A stretch of 64,000 nt of DNA from Linepithema humile (lineage: Eukaryota; Arthropoda; Insecta; Hymenoptera; Formicidae): positions 4,092,001 through 4,156,000 of the forward strand of contig NC_090130.1 in assembly GCF_040581485.1 (NCBI RefSeq), written 5' to 3'. The translations under genes and the position numbers were made by a program. Under the pieces are notes generated by a model. The model ran no database searches. It was not told the DNA's origin and saw only the letters and a program-made list of their open reading frames with translations. Within the stretch, counting starts at the first letter, position 1. Every line of letters begins with the position of its first letter. Of the stretch, positions 39,501 through 52,022 are shown in pieces.

Positions 39501-41200
39501 TAATGCAATATTATAATCATGCGTACAGCAGATGAAAAGACTGTAATACTTTCTTTTTCTTTTGTTCGCAATACATTCTTTATTAGAGACAATACGATTC
39601 GTTATAGTTCTTGTAATTAGTGAGATTTATACGTTGATTAAATAAATTATGCATACTGCGTCCCGAAACCGATTAACAATGTGCTTTTCATCTTCAACCA
39701 TGTTCAAATATGAATACAATGTTGCATACCGTGAGAATTATTTTTCTTGGAAACCAATAACTTTGCAAGAAAATTTTTTTTTAATGAAAAGATAAAATTC
39801 AAAATTTAGGAATAATTATCAAAGTTGGTACAAAAAGATTTCTGAACTCGAAAGTAAGAGTTGTGCAAGCAGGAATTATGAATTTATTTAAAATTTTAAT
39901 GAAGTGTAAATGTGCTATTGTGCGGAAGAGCCAAGATTCTCGATTACATCAAATTATAATTCGCGACATTTTCAGATCTACGGTACTTTACGTTATCTGC
40001 TTATATCTGCTTATAATCGTGCACTCAAACTAGTTCATGGCGCGGCCAATTAATCCGTTTCATCGACGCAAAGATAAAATGACGGATGCAATTTCTCGTG
40101 CAATTAATTTTGCACATTAATGTGATAGGCGATTATCAAAGTCAAACTATTATGTACGCATATTAACATTTATATTACTATGTGTCAACGGCACTATGCA
40201 TAATAATACATCATATCGTTAATCGATTAGAGATACCGTTATCGATTAAAGATACTTTTATGAGGAAATATTTTTTTGCATAATAAAACACTTAACGTTA
40301 TAAATAATTTATAGATTATTAAAAAAGCGCTAATATCACACATGTGTATCATTCAAGATTAAAAACACAAAATACCTTCGAAGATCAAAGAGATATTTTT
40401 CGATGAAGTTTTTTCATATAGTGTTACGGATAGAAATTTCTTTCATGCTTGAAATGTTTGAATAAAAATCCGAGACAAATATGCTGCTCATATTTTCTAG
40501 TTTATTTTATTTTGGAAATCAAAGAAAATATATAAGCGAGCAGCATAGTTCTGATTCATATTATGTCGCGCAAAGCTTAGAAATTAGTTCATAAATTAAA
40601 TTTGATATCTACGCGTATAATGTGCGTGATAATCGCAGTGATAAAATTCTTGAATAAATAATGCGAGAGAGTGATATCATTCCAAATCTCCAATTAATAC
40701 ATAAATTGATCTATTAATACAATCAAAATTTGTTTCTATTAAAATTAGATTAACGCAATAACAATTATTAAATTTGAAACCCAGAAGAAAATCAATATGT
40801 AAAAAAATTAATTTTTAAAATTCCATCAACAGCCATTGTTTATGTAGTTTTGGCCGCAGAATTTAATAAAGCTTCCGAAAAGATACTGACGTATTGTGGA
40901 TGGCAATCAATCATTTTGTCATGAATGTCAATCGTGTACATATGTAAGCAAAATCGAGAAAGCCTAGATGTAAATTTCTCTAAGAACCGAGCCGTGTGTG
41001 AGTTACGGTCGTTCACAGAAGCGCATCATATGCATTTACGATACACGTACCGGTCATCACTCGGCAAGTACACGTACACTTGGAGTGTGGTGAGAAATAT
41101 GCCCACCAGTTTCGTTCTTTTGGAGTGTCCCTCCAACGCGATACCTACAGCGGCATCGCGATCTTCATTTCATCCCCACTCGGTTCTTCCGGTACTTCCT
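33567..41200. other. Long intergenic stretch with one promoter-like site
   Basis: About 7.6 kb without a supportable coding exon, after the 3'UTR of gene G. GC-richer islands lie at 35460-35830 (with a TATA box), 36280-36420 and 37550-37930. The last has overlapping open frames on both strands but no splice chain. A short CA repeat lies near 38763. Confidence 0.45.
35708..35715 (+). promoter_or_regulatory. TATA box without a recognised gene
   Basis: TATATAAG preceded by GC-richer DNA and followed by gctcacagtcataatcgac, in the style of the cluster promoters. The first ATG downstream (35752) opens only six codons before TGA. A second pair, ATGATG, near 35806 is followed by a donor-like GTGAGC. 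No matching signal-peptide exon was found before gene D. Confidence 0.35.
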
Positions 41201-41204
41201 CTAG

Positions 41205-41243
41205 TATATATACAAGTAAGACCGCAACCGCGAATATATGACA
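41205..41243 (+). promoter_or_regulatory. Core promoter of gene D
   Basis: TATATATA at 41205-41212, with gACAGTG about 37 bases later (A at 41243). The ATG follows at 41332, giving a 5'UTR of about 90 bases. Confidence 0.55.
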
Positions 41244-41331
41244 GTGTATACCGGGTCGCCGTGGTGAACTGTGTGCGGGTTAAGAAGCGAGACAAAGGAT
41301 CGGCGATCGGCCGTGTCCTGGATACATCATC

Positions 41332-44300
41332 ATGGAGGCCAAACACGCCGTAAGGAATTAAAACAAAAACCGCTTAGTACCGTTCGATAATCTAAGAGAA
41401 ATTGCTCGAGGGGTAAAAGTTCAACACGCGATCGATGCACGAAAGTAGTTTCCCCGTACATTGATCTGTTCGACATTTCTTCTTCAAATTTACGATTGTA
41501 TACAATAGTTTCGTGATCGTGGATCGAGATTATCGTGCATTCGGTGTTCATAGAAGTATAAGAAATTTAGCTGATGTAAAAAAATTAATCATTCTAATTT
41601 GTAAAATACTGAAGGTATTCGAAATAATACGAGAAATCAAATTGTAAAAAAACTTGCATTTTAAAAATTACTTCCTGCATTTAGAAAATATAAAAATTGA
41701 TAAATTATTAAGAAGACTTATTTTACAGATACGGGCCCTCGTTTTTGCAAGTATTCTATCAGTAGGCTTCGCAACCTTCGGACATGAACAGTGAGTTGCA
41801 ATAAACTAATTAAAAACTTATTAGCGATTAAAGGTTTGTTATGTTAATTTATGAAATGTGCAATAATTTATGAACTTTTAGTTCATAATATAAATTAGTT
41901 AGTTCAAAAATAAAAAATTCTGTTTCTTTGACAAAATATTTATAAAAATCGTTTTGAAATATCTAGATATTTTATTGCTATTTGTTTATCTTAAAAGCCT
42001 CATATTTCTCTTACGCGTAATCGATTTAACGACAGGATTCAATTAATTCATGTAGAAACTCGTATAATGCAAAAAGAATTATATATAAAGTTGCCTATAA
42101 TTTCTTGCCTGTAATCATCAGTACTTTAGGAGACGTGGTAATTAGGAGCGCATCGTTTCGCAATTTAACCATATGGTTTCATATTTTAGCGTGCACATAA
42201 GAATACACTTGCCGGAGATGGTGGAACATCACAAGGATCACGGCGGGGGCGGTTACGGAGGTGGAGGCGGGGGTGGGGGCGGTTACGGAGGTGGAGGCGG
42301 CGGTGATGATCATCACATAGAAATTAGCGGTCCCGGAGATGGCGGCTTCGGAGGTGGTCACGGAGGTGGCCACGGAGGTGGCGGCTTCGGGGGTGGCGGT
42401 GGTTTTGGAGGTGGCCATGGAGGAGATCACGGTGGAGGAGGAGGTTACGGAGGTGGCGGTGGCTTTGGAGGCGGTTTCGGCGGTGGCCATGGCGATATTG
42501 GCGGAGGTAAGAGAGCAAATTATATTGGAAATATGTTTGTATAAGTTTTATATTGTTATTATTTTATAGTTTTCGGTATTTTTTATTAATAAAGTAAATA
42601 TTTGCTAGTAAAGGTATCTGATGCATAATAGAAAATACGGTGCAAAAGAAGAAAAGATTGTATTACTTATATTTATTAAATAATTAATATATTTGATGAT
42701 TTTTTTTAACTTTCAAATAAATTAATTGCATTAAGAAGATGCAAAGAAAAAATCTTGACGTGATATTTTCTTATGTTTACAGTTTTATAAAGCAAAATAT
42801 GTTTAAAATTATGCGGATTTTTTAAAAAAGAACTTTTTTATTAAACTATTGTTTCATTTATTGAATACAGCAATGCATGCTTGATAGTAACAAACTAACG
42901 AACAATTAAAGATCGTCTGCAACGATTTCTATTTTAACAAAACCTTAGTGGAGTACAAAAATAAAAGAAAAACAATTGAAAAATTATATGTTGCTCAGGA
43001 ATTAAAAATTCTATTAAATCGCGAAATTTTCATTTTGTTTCATAAAATCTACTTTGCATACAATACAAAAACATTTGCTAATATCCAATCTTAGTTAAAA
43101 AAAATTATAATTTAAATTGTAGCTTATTATATAAAAAATAAAGTTTGCAAATTGTTTTAGTTCGTTTTCACTTCAATGTCGTATTTCTTCTTATTGATAA
43201 ATCGCGCAAAGCAGCGACAACGTTGTCTAAAAAGCAATCGTGCAGCTGTAATCATTACTCATTTCTTATTTTATTACAACGCGATGACGAGAGCAAATTA
43301 AACATTGAATTTTTCAACATACTGCATGAAATTTTTGAGCGGGCCTTCTCCTTTCGCTTTCAAGTATCGAGAAAGTTTATTATCACGCGTGATAGAGTTA
43401 TTGAAGGTGCCGTGCTACTTTGACGATTAAAGATTTAACGTACGCGAGAAGTGGGAAGAAGCGTTCTGAGATTGTCTTAGTATTTGAAGAATGTATGCAC
43501 TTGGATTTCGTGAGAAAATCACGACGCTCGTTACTTTCGTTTCATTCATTGTCCTATATAGTGTTTCATGAATGTATCCAATTATGAACATAATTTTATA
43601 TGTGAATGAATAAAAAGATCATGAAATTTTGATTCATATCGCGTATATCTTATTCAAAGAACATATTTTAGATGAAACGCGTTTACATTAAGAAATTATA
43701 TGTAGATCTATTATGACAGAGAAAAATACTAAAAGAGAACAATCTTTTTAGGTGGAGATATCATCCTAGATCATGGTGATCACGGAGGTGGTGGTGGTGG
43801 ATACGGAGGAGGAGGTGGTGGTGGATACGGAGGAGGCGGTGGATTTGGAGGTGGACATGGTGGCGGCGGCGACGAAATTATTATAGAACATGGAGGGCAC
43901 GGAGGAGGAGGAGGAGGAGGAGGTGGTTTTGGCGGTGGACACGGAGGTGGTGGTTACGGAGGCGGCGGTGGAGGTGGCGGTATAATCATCGATCACGGAG
44001 GACACGGTGGAGGAGGCGGTTTTGGCGGTGGACACGGTGGAGGAGGCGGTTTTGGCGGTGGGCACGGTGGAGGAGGCGGTTTTGGCGGTGGACACGGTGG
44101 AGGTGGTGGTTACGGAGGCGGTGGTGGAGGCGGCGATATAATCATAGATCATGGAGGACATGGTGGAGGAGGGGGTTTCGGCGGTGGACACGGAGGTGGA
44201 GGAGGTTACGGAGGAGGCGGCGGTTTTGGCGGTGGACACGGAGGTGGAGGGGGACACGGAGGTGGAGGGGGTTACGGAGGAGGCGGCGGTTTTGGCGGCG

Positions 44301-44839
44301 GACACGGGGGTGGCGGCGGCGGTATAATTATTGAACATGGACATGGTGGCGGTGGCGGCGGCGGCGGCGGCGGCTTTGGAGGTGGACATGGCGGTGGATA
44401 CGGAGGTGGTGGAGGTGGATTCGGCGGTGGACACGGTGGCGGCTTTGGAGGTGGTCATGGAGGCGGATATGGAGGAGGAGGAGGTGGTGGATTTGGCGGG
44501 CATGGAGATTTTGGAGGTGGCGGATTTGGCGGAGGACATGACATCGGTGGCGATGATCATCACCTTGGTTCCGGTAGTTATGGAAACAGTTTATCATCTA
44601 GCTTCGGTAGCAGGTAAATATTGGATTACTATGGACCGATTGCCGTTGATATTGAATTAAAAAAAAGAGTATTTTATATTGATACGATATCTTTCAGTGG
44701 GCACGGCGGAAGCAGTTATAGTTCTGGCGGTGGCTACGATTCTTACTCGAGTGGTCACGGTGGCGGCGGCGGTGGCGACAGTTATAGCGGAGGCCATGGT
44801 GGAGGTGGTGGTTTCTCCGGTTATCACAAAAAGAAATAA
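41332..44839 (+). CDS. Gene D: vajk-like, very glycine-rich secreted protein, 466 aa
   Basis: Exons 41332-41349, 41729-41790, 42190-42506, 43752-44613 and 44698-44839 join in frame. Exons 1-2 encode MEAKHAIRALVFASILSVGF plus ATFGHE, the signal peptide, and exon 3 opens HVHIRIHLPEMVEHHKDHGG, the family motif with PE as in gene B. Residues from about 44 to the end are dominated by Gly with spaced His, Tyr and Phe (GGGGYGGGGG, GGGFGGGHGG). In exon 4 the Gly matrix is broken five times by short strand-like blocks: DIILDHG, DEIIIEHG, GIIIDHG, DIIIDHG and GIIIEHG. Exon 5 is Ser/Tyr/Gly-rich and ends SGYHKKK. The exon 3 frame continues past its donor (GGAG|gtaaga) for eleven codons to a TAA at 42542, followed by AATAAA, so a 144-aa short form is possible. 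Probably a cuticle matrix protein. Confidence 0.88.
42588..42593 (+). terminator. Intronic poly(A) signal in gene D
   Basis: AATAAA 44 bases after the in-frame TAA (42542-42544) that ends the read-through frame of exon 3. It would serve a short isoform ending KRANYIGNMFV. Confidence 0.45.
43752..44560 (+). repeat. Gly-rich coding repeat of gene D with IIIxHG blocks
   Basis: Degenerate units encode GGGGFGGGHGG and GGGGYGGGGG, interrupted by five (I/L)-rich D/E-H-G blocks beginning at about 43756, 43870, 43976, 44134 and 44323. Near 44005-44100 three 36-bp units encoding GGHGGGGGFG are nearly identical. Confidence 0.85.
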
Positions 44840-47800
44840 GAATAATTGCGCTGTGACTACAATATGTTGCACAAAAAGTGCAATAGAAATACCTTTAGCC
44901 ACATATTGCCTGTTTCGATTAATCGATACAAACCAATTTTAAAAATATCTTTTAGTAGTTAGTAATTATGTCACTATGCTGACTATGAGATAGCAATCAA
45001 TAAGTGTGATAGACGATAATGTGAATTACTTCTTATGTTTTTCATGTTTTTCAGTTGCAATTTTATGTTTATATTTTGATTGCTTTTTGATATTTTTTTT
45101 TATATTAATATTTTTATTAATTGTTGATATTTTTGATATCTCTGACAGATAATGATACTGACGGAAACATGAATGCTACTACTTTACTGACTTCACAGGA
45201 AATTATTACATGACAGACGAACGTGTAATCAAATGACAACAAACAGCACTGATATGCATAAAGATTATGTTCTTTTAGAAAGCTACGGGACATGAAAATA
45301 GACGGTTACGGACTCGTGAAGAACAGCTTTTCTAAACAAGATTGATAAAGAAATTAATTTAACGTTTCTGAAATAAGATATCTCACTGTGGGCTATTAAG
45401 TAAATAAAATAGACGTAGACTTGACTTAACTGATACATTTGACACTGTGATAGTGTAGAATATTTTTTTTCATAATTAATCACAGAATAAATTAATACAG
45501 TTATTCTAATAAACGCTGACACAACTTGACTAACTGGCGCGACAGATTTTTGACAGTAAAAAAGCAGAGAAAAAAATGACAATAATTAACAATTCTGTTT
45601 TAAAAATGATTTAAACACTTAAATTTATGCCAAATTTATACAAATTTCTCATATTTGCACCTAGATATATTATCACAATCCACGATTTAAAATGATTTTA
45701 CTACTGATAATTTCAGAAACGGATATAACAGAGTATAAGAATTAATAACTTGAATTAAAGAGTGATCTTTAAAGATGATTCTAAAGTACTTAAACTAATT
45801 TGTGATAAAAGCTATCGAACACGCACCGCCATAATTCATAATTATGATCGTGTTCATAGATACCTCATTGTTAAATCTGGCACGCACTTCTATCTAGATT
45901 CTCACGTGCCCTATTCACTAGCACTTTAGCAATCAATGTCACATATAAATGCGATTGCGATTCACCTACTGAATGTATATTCAAAGCAATGTGTTACATT
46001 TGTATATATATAATATGTTTTGTAAATAGCACATTATGTTTTATATGATATTGTTCAAATAAAGATTTTATATGTTTTTAATATATCAAATTATTTCCAT
46101 ATTAAAGAAATTAATTAATTCCTTAGCAATTATGTAAATAGACAATTTTATCTAGAAATTAAGAAATAAAGCAATTTTTTATTACAAAAATATTAAAAAG
46201 ATCTGATAAAATTTGAAATAAATTTTTATCATTATATATAAATTTGTCAGCGTTGACATATAAATATTTTTAAAATATCAATTAATATAACAAATTTGTA
46301 TAAAAACAATTAACATATAACAATATTTTTTAGTAAAAAATTAACGTTTGTCAATAATTAATACTATTTTGCACTTTTTTCAAAATGTTATAAGATTTTG
46401 TTAATATAAAACTAAAAGCAATTTTCACATTATTTTCTAATGTATTAACAAAATAATTTCTATTTAACTTAATCGTATCTTATTCACAAATGCTCCATGT
46501 GATTTATATACTTAAAATGGACCATGAATAGTTTTTGCTTTCCCTTACATTTCTCAGCTTTTTATCAATTATATATTTACTTTAATACTTCTTTATCCTG
46601 TTAATACCTTTACGGCCATTAATCATAGTAAGTGTAAAAAGCAGGAAGTTATTTGTAAAGACGGTTTATGATTATGATTTATGATTAGCACAAACATAAA
46701 TTGTAGCCTTTCACATACATCTACTACAGCAGTACACTGAAAAAAAGGATTAATTATAATAATCCAAACTTGGTAAAAATTACTAAGAACTTTGGTGACA
46801 TTTTCAACTAAACATATTGGTAATAATGACAAAATAATTTGGTTAATGTTAACAATCATTTAGTTATAGTTATTACATGATTTTATGATAAATGTCAAAT
46901 AATTTGGTAATTATTACTGAACAATTCGTTTATATTTACAAATCGTTTCGTTATAATTAGTACACATAGTTTTGTAATATTTACCAAACACTTCGATAAT
47001 TATTACAAAATAATCTGTTTATACTTATCAAATTCTTTGATAATATTTATCATTACTTGTTAATAATCATCAAACTTTGCCAATATTAAGTCGTATCAAA
47101 TTTTGCTACAATTATTTGTTAACATTAACCAAATTATTTTGTCATTATTACCAATATGTTTAGTTGAAACTATGTCACCAAAGTTCTTAGTAATTTTTAC
47201 CAAGTTTGGATTATTATAATTAATCCTTTTTTTCAGTGTAGAATATTTTTTTCAGTGCATAAAAGCGCAAAACAGTTGTTAGCAGATAATGTCAAATGTT
47301 GGACGATGACAATAACTATATTTGTAACTCAATGCAAAGCAATCAATATTATTTTTTTGTTAAAACAAGATATTTTTTGAGACAATTGTAAATTATTCGA
47401 TGTTCAAAAATGTAATTCAAATTTTAACTTTTCTCTCTTTTGTTTTAGATTTCTATAATTTATAAAAGAAAAATATCGCGAATAAAATGCATAATAAATA
47501 GAATAAAATAAATTTTTGTAATCTTCATAATTTCGACAGAAACTTTTTCAGAAAAATAAGTCACAAACAAAGTCTATCCTTTGGAAATATGCAACCCAAG
47601 GTATCTACCTGTATTTCAGGTGGCTAGAACACGGCGTTTACGCTTTATATTAATAGTAACGAAGATTTATTACTTTTAACACAATTGTATAATTTCAATG
47701 TTTTATTTTATTGTTTTTTAAATAGTTATTTCAATATTTAAATAAACATCTTGTTAGTTTAGTATAATATTTTTGTTTAAAATATATATAATAAAAACAT

Positions 47801-49180
47801 AATTTTTTATTTCAACAAAATGTATAAGAATTATTACAATGTAAAAAAACATTTATCTTAATTTTAATTTTCTTTCTCTAATGATATTCTATAAGCCATT
47901 TATTGGGTTATTTAATTTATGTTCTATAAGAAATAATGTTTTGCAACGTATAAGTTCGTTCTCAAATAGACATCAATTTTGTAAAGCACGTGAAGTGCTT
48001 CGATTATAAACATCTTAAAGGACATCGTAATAAAATAGTAATTATGGGATCGTAAAAGCATATTGACGTTGGATTAGCAATGGAAAGTAAGCGGAAAGTG
48101 AAAGAACCAATCATATGATAAATATGTGAATCGCACGATTTCACTCATATGCCTAAATGTATATAAGTACACGAATCGCAAAATGTTAAAATAGATATGG
48201 ACCTTGTGCTTATTAATCCGCAAAAAATTGCGATAAAAACATAATGCTTAGTTTCTCTTCATTAAAAAAAAATTAGAAATTACGACACGGAAGTCAAGGA
48301 AGTAACGAGAGCGCAGCAAGATATGTTTCGTAAAGTATATCAATTTAACATCAATATTGCCAATAAAATACCATTACAGAAACAAAATAAATAAACATTG
48401 ATTATAAAAATGTATAGCATAAGAAGGAATTACACGTTTTAAGTGCACGGTTTGTAAAAACATACAATGTAATATCTTCGATTGATTGCATGGAGTTTGA
48501 TGCATATAAATATGCTTGCATAAATAGAGTAGAGAATCGATTATTCAACCGTGATATATCTAATCTGTGTAATAGGTGAAGTAAGCGAATATTTCGTCAA
48601 AAATTTAACAAATAAGAAACAATATGCATTTAAAGAAAACCAGAATTCTTCGCAATCGCTTTTTCGTAAAGTAACGTAATTCATGTAACCTGAATAGTTG
48701 CAATAAATCGATTTCACTTGAATCATAAAAAAAGATTGTTTAATCATAAATATTCCCTTTATAATCTTCTAATTTTCTATTTTCTAATACTGTCACCGTC
48801 GAATTTAATAAGAAATAAAACCAGTTTAATTGCTTTCATTCTTTAGAAAATAATACGTCGATTACGGAGGAGAAATTTCGATGAACTTCCGGCTCTACCT
48901 TTTTCCGCATAATTCGACATTTCTGAAGCAGATAATTTCATAGAGAGCAGAGTAAGTATTTGAGAAAGGCACTAGTATACTCATCAACTGAAGCGTGAAC
49001 AACTGAAATTGCGACAGGAAATCTACGCAAATCGTGTTAACGACAACGTGACGCGCGCACGACCGCACGTGAGGTTTCGTGTGGTTTCGTATAACCACTT
49101 AAGTGAGAGTGATCCCAAGTGGGGTGAGATAACGGCACCCAGGAACTGTTTTCTGTATACCGTTCACTGATTATGTTTCC
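44840..49180. other. Intergenic, contains a MITE
   Basis: AT-rich, with the 3'UTR of gene D at the left and the MITE at 46735-47238. No other coding or RNA gene is seen. HVPYS occurs by chance in one frame near 45903 without a signal exon. Confidence 0.45.
46735..47238. mobile_element. MITE with about 120-bp terminal inverted repeats, TA target duplication
   Basis: The left arm 46735-46854 (CACTGAAAAAAAGGATTAAT and following) matches the reverse complement of 47116-47238 almost base for base, with a small difference near gtgacattttcaac versus gtgacatagtttcaac. Both ends are flanked by TA (46733-46734 and 47239-47240), the target duplication of Tc1/mariner-type elements. The total is 504 bp; the 260-bp middle is AT-rich, holds further short ttggtaatnattacca-like repeats and has no transposase frame. 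It is a non-autonomous element that must have relied on a transposase elsewhere. The near-identical arms suggest a fairly recent insertion or strong hairpin-based conversion. Confidence 0.85.
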
Positions 49181-49181
49181 G

Positions 49182-49189
49182 TTTATAAG
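49182..49189 (+). promoter_or_regulatory. TATA box of gene E
   Basis: TTTATAAG 76 bases before the proposed ATG (49265). The same octamer is found upstream of gene F on the other strand. Confidence 0.5.
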
Positions 49190-49264
49190 GCTGGCCGTGA
49201 AAGAGACTCTTAGTCACCGCACGGTCGTCGCCTTAGAAGAATTGGACATAAATCACGCGCAAAC

Positions 49265-50999
49265 ATGGTCAAGCTCGGAATGCATGTGGGTGTCAAATCC
49301 AAGTGTGAATTTGTTTAGTGATGTCTATTCGTTTAATCGGGTGAGACAAAACAATTTATCTCGAAAACACGCGTAAATGTGACAATTTTATATTTATTTA
49401 TTTTTTAACACGTGTAAATATGATGATTATAATAATCTCACTTAAAGTAGATGATGGAGCTCACTTGATACGTATCTATAATTTGCGATACATTTAAGTG
49501 TAAACAGAACAAATTTAATCAGTTTCCAAAACGTTTAGTTAATGCTTGTTATTGAGAATTTTATTTTACGGATATTTATCATGTTTGAATTTTGCTGTCT
49601 TTTAAAATAAAAGATGACAAGAAAAAATCAAAGTTACAGATATTTTTGAAGAATACAAATGCACTTGTCCTATAAACAAAAATTTGATTTATTGCTCAAC
49701 TTTTCATTGAAAGAGAAATTTTCTTTTATTTTGTGACAAATACTAGCAAGAAGCGATAGTTTTGGATACGAAACAGTTAGGAATAAAGAACTATTATTTT
49801 TCAGATAAAAATTGTATCAAATGTTTACATACTTTTTATCTATATTAAATTTTATTTAAAAAAAATGACAGGTTTTCAGTCAAATCTTATATAAAAATAT
49901 TGTCAAAGCTGTTTTGTGTAGACTTAACTATCGCTTTCCTTTTTTCTTTCGTAATAAGAAAATAATTTATGGTTGTTTTCCAGCAAAGGACACAAGTTGA
50001 CACAAATCGACACAAGTTGACACAAATCGACACAAGTATCACTTTGTCTTTGTTCGATATTCAATGAGCAACAGAGAGAATAATACTTTTGTATCGCTTG
50101 TGTCTCTTGGTGGAAAACTACCTATATAGATTATTAAAAAAAAATTTATATACAGTTTTTTTTAGTTAATTTAAAGATTTTTGTTAAGAAATTTATGATT
50201 AATACAATGAAATTTTTATATATTGCATTTATAGAAAAATAATATAAGCATTTTTACTTAATTTTCATTATTACTTAATGATCTGTAACTAAGTATTTTC
50301 ATGTATATACATATTTAATGCATATATATGTTTTTTGCACATATACAAGTGAATAAATATGTATAAAAAATGCTTCGAAGAGCATCAAGTTGACTATAAT
50401 GACTTTTTATTACCTCCGAATAGTTTCACCTAATAGCACCAATTTACGACTCATCTGCTCAATCACTATCGAGTTTCCACTTTATTCCGTTTCCTACATT
50501 GTTAACGTCCCAAAGCATACGCTTTCCCTATCGTTAGTAAAAAAGATATGATCTATGATCTTAACGTGATCATTAAATCGTAAGCGCATCTTTGTTAATT
50601 TTTAACGTATAACAAAACAAATGGATAATGGTAATAAGTAAAACATTTTTTAATATCATATAACATTTTTTGTTTCAGGTTTTACTTTTACTCACTGTCA
50701 CAATGACATTGGTATCAACGATGCCGCATCCCGGAGATCACGATCAGTAAGTTTTCTCTCTCTCTCTCTCTTTCATTAAATTACCGTTCCGTTAATTTGA
50801 TTAGATGGTACGCTTTAAATTTCAATATATGATATTGTACAACAGACTCATTAAGATAAAATTGTTTTTTAGCACGCACTTCATCATTCACGTGCCGCAT
50901 CACATTCACAAGCATCATCACACGCATGTGAAAAAAATTTACATACCAGTGAAATCACACCATCATCATAAACATCACGAGCATGATGATGACTGGTAA
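49265..50999 (+). CDS. Gene E: vajk-like short His-rich secreted protein, 71 aa
   Basis: Exon 2 (50679-50746) encodes VLLLLTVTMTLVSTMPHPGD, the core of a signal peptide, and ends in phase 2 (CA|gtaagt). Exon 3 (50873-50999) opens HTHFIIHVPHHIHKHHHTHV, the family motif, then KKIYIPVKSHHHHKHHEH and DDDW before TAA. Exon 1 is placed at 49265-49285 (MVKLGMH, CAT|gtgggt) because it lies 76 bases after a TATA box and gives the required phase 0; the donor is only fair. Of the mature roughly 50 residues about 20 are His, so metal binding or pH-dependent assembly is possible. The HTHVKK(I/V)(Y/H)IPV segment ties it most closely to gene F. AATAAA at 51130-51135. A CT run starts just inside intron 2. 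Confidence 0.8.
49975..50118 (+). mobile_element. Short TIR element, copy 1 (144 bp)
   Basis: Begins GTTTTCCAGCAAAGGACACA and ends with the inverted equivalent (cttgtgtctcttggtggaaaac). The ends form imperfect terminal inverted repeats of about 22 bp. Two 20-bp units ttgacacaaatcgacacaag sit at the left. It lies in intron 1 of gene E. The target duplication is unclear. Confidence 0.7.
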
Positions 51000-52022
51000 A
51001 TTACTGGTAAATTACTTCGTTTCACAGCTCCTGATTTAAGAACTTTAAGTTATTGCCGCGTAATGATATTTTGACGGCAACTGTTATTGTTTTACATTTT
51101 GTTTTATATTGTTGATTTTGCAGAATAGCAATAAAAAATCAATATTCTTTCCCCTTTTCTCCCGTAATTCTCTTATCTTATCACTACAAAAATTTTAAAA
51201 ATAAATAAAAATTTTAAAGATAAGTAATATATGAATTCTATACTCATTTTAACAAATTATTATTAATTTTTAATACGAGATAAGATGTATATTGTGCTGC
51301 AACTATGGCATTTAACAAAGCCATTTAAAAGTGATTCTAATGTATCAATTATTTTATCAAATCATTATTTTCCTGTCGTAGCAATAAAAAATTGCACTTC
51401 CGTACTTTAACAATTGCACGTTAAAATTATTTTAAACATTATACTTTCAAAAATTAATTAAAAATTTTTTAAATTTAATTCAAATTTTCTTTTCTACTTA
51501 TATATTTACATAACTTATATTTTAAAAGTTTTATAATTACAGAATAAAAAATTGCATGTCTATGCAAAATTTAAAAACTTTTACTATTAAGGTAAAAAAT
51601 ATTTTGTATCTTATTATTTACTTGTAAAAATGCAAATATCGCAGACAATGATTGTCAAAATGTAGTTCTTAACAATTCCACAGTAAATATTGGCAAATAA
51701 TTAGTAAATAATATCAGCATTTTATCTAATTATATAAATATAATGAATAAATTTTCTCATCGATCATTGTATCCATCACTTTATATTAAAATAAAAATAA
51801 TTTGATCTTGACTCACCGACATATGATGCGCAACAGTAGAGTTGTAATTTTGTAAGGCGTTGATCTGTAAAATACAAAATTATATACAAATTATAATAGT
51901 GTACAAAATAATTAATATTTAAACAATAATATGCGTATTGAATTTTTACTTGTTCATTAAGCAAATATTTGATAAAACTATTACATAATTATAAAAAAAA
52001 TCTATTTTTTATTTAAACTAGA
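51000..52022. other. Downstream of gene E; one minus-strand exon-like stretch
   Basis: AT-rich 3' region of gene E. On the minus strand, 51864-51817 is bounded by tattttacag and gtgagt and is 48 bp long. It could be an internal exon of the transcript suggested at 54172-54244, but no frame gives a convincing protein. Confidence 0.3.

Noticed and set aside
43766..44563. 265-codon Ser/Thr/Ala-rich minus-strand frame
   Set aside because: Shadow of the Gly-rich exon 4 of gene D, where GGN/GGT codons read as Ser, Thr and Ala on the opposite strand.
45895..45935. SHVPYS text in one frame, like the family motif
   Set aside because: No phase-2 acceptor, no signal exon upstream, and it stops after a few codons.
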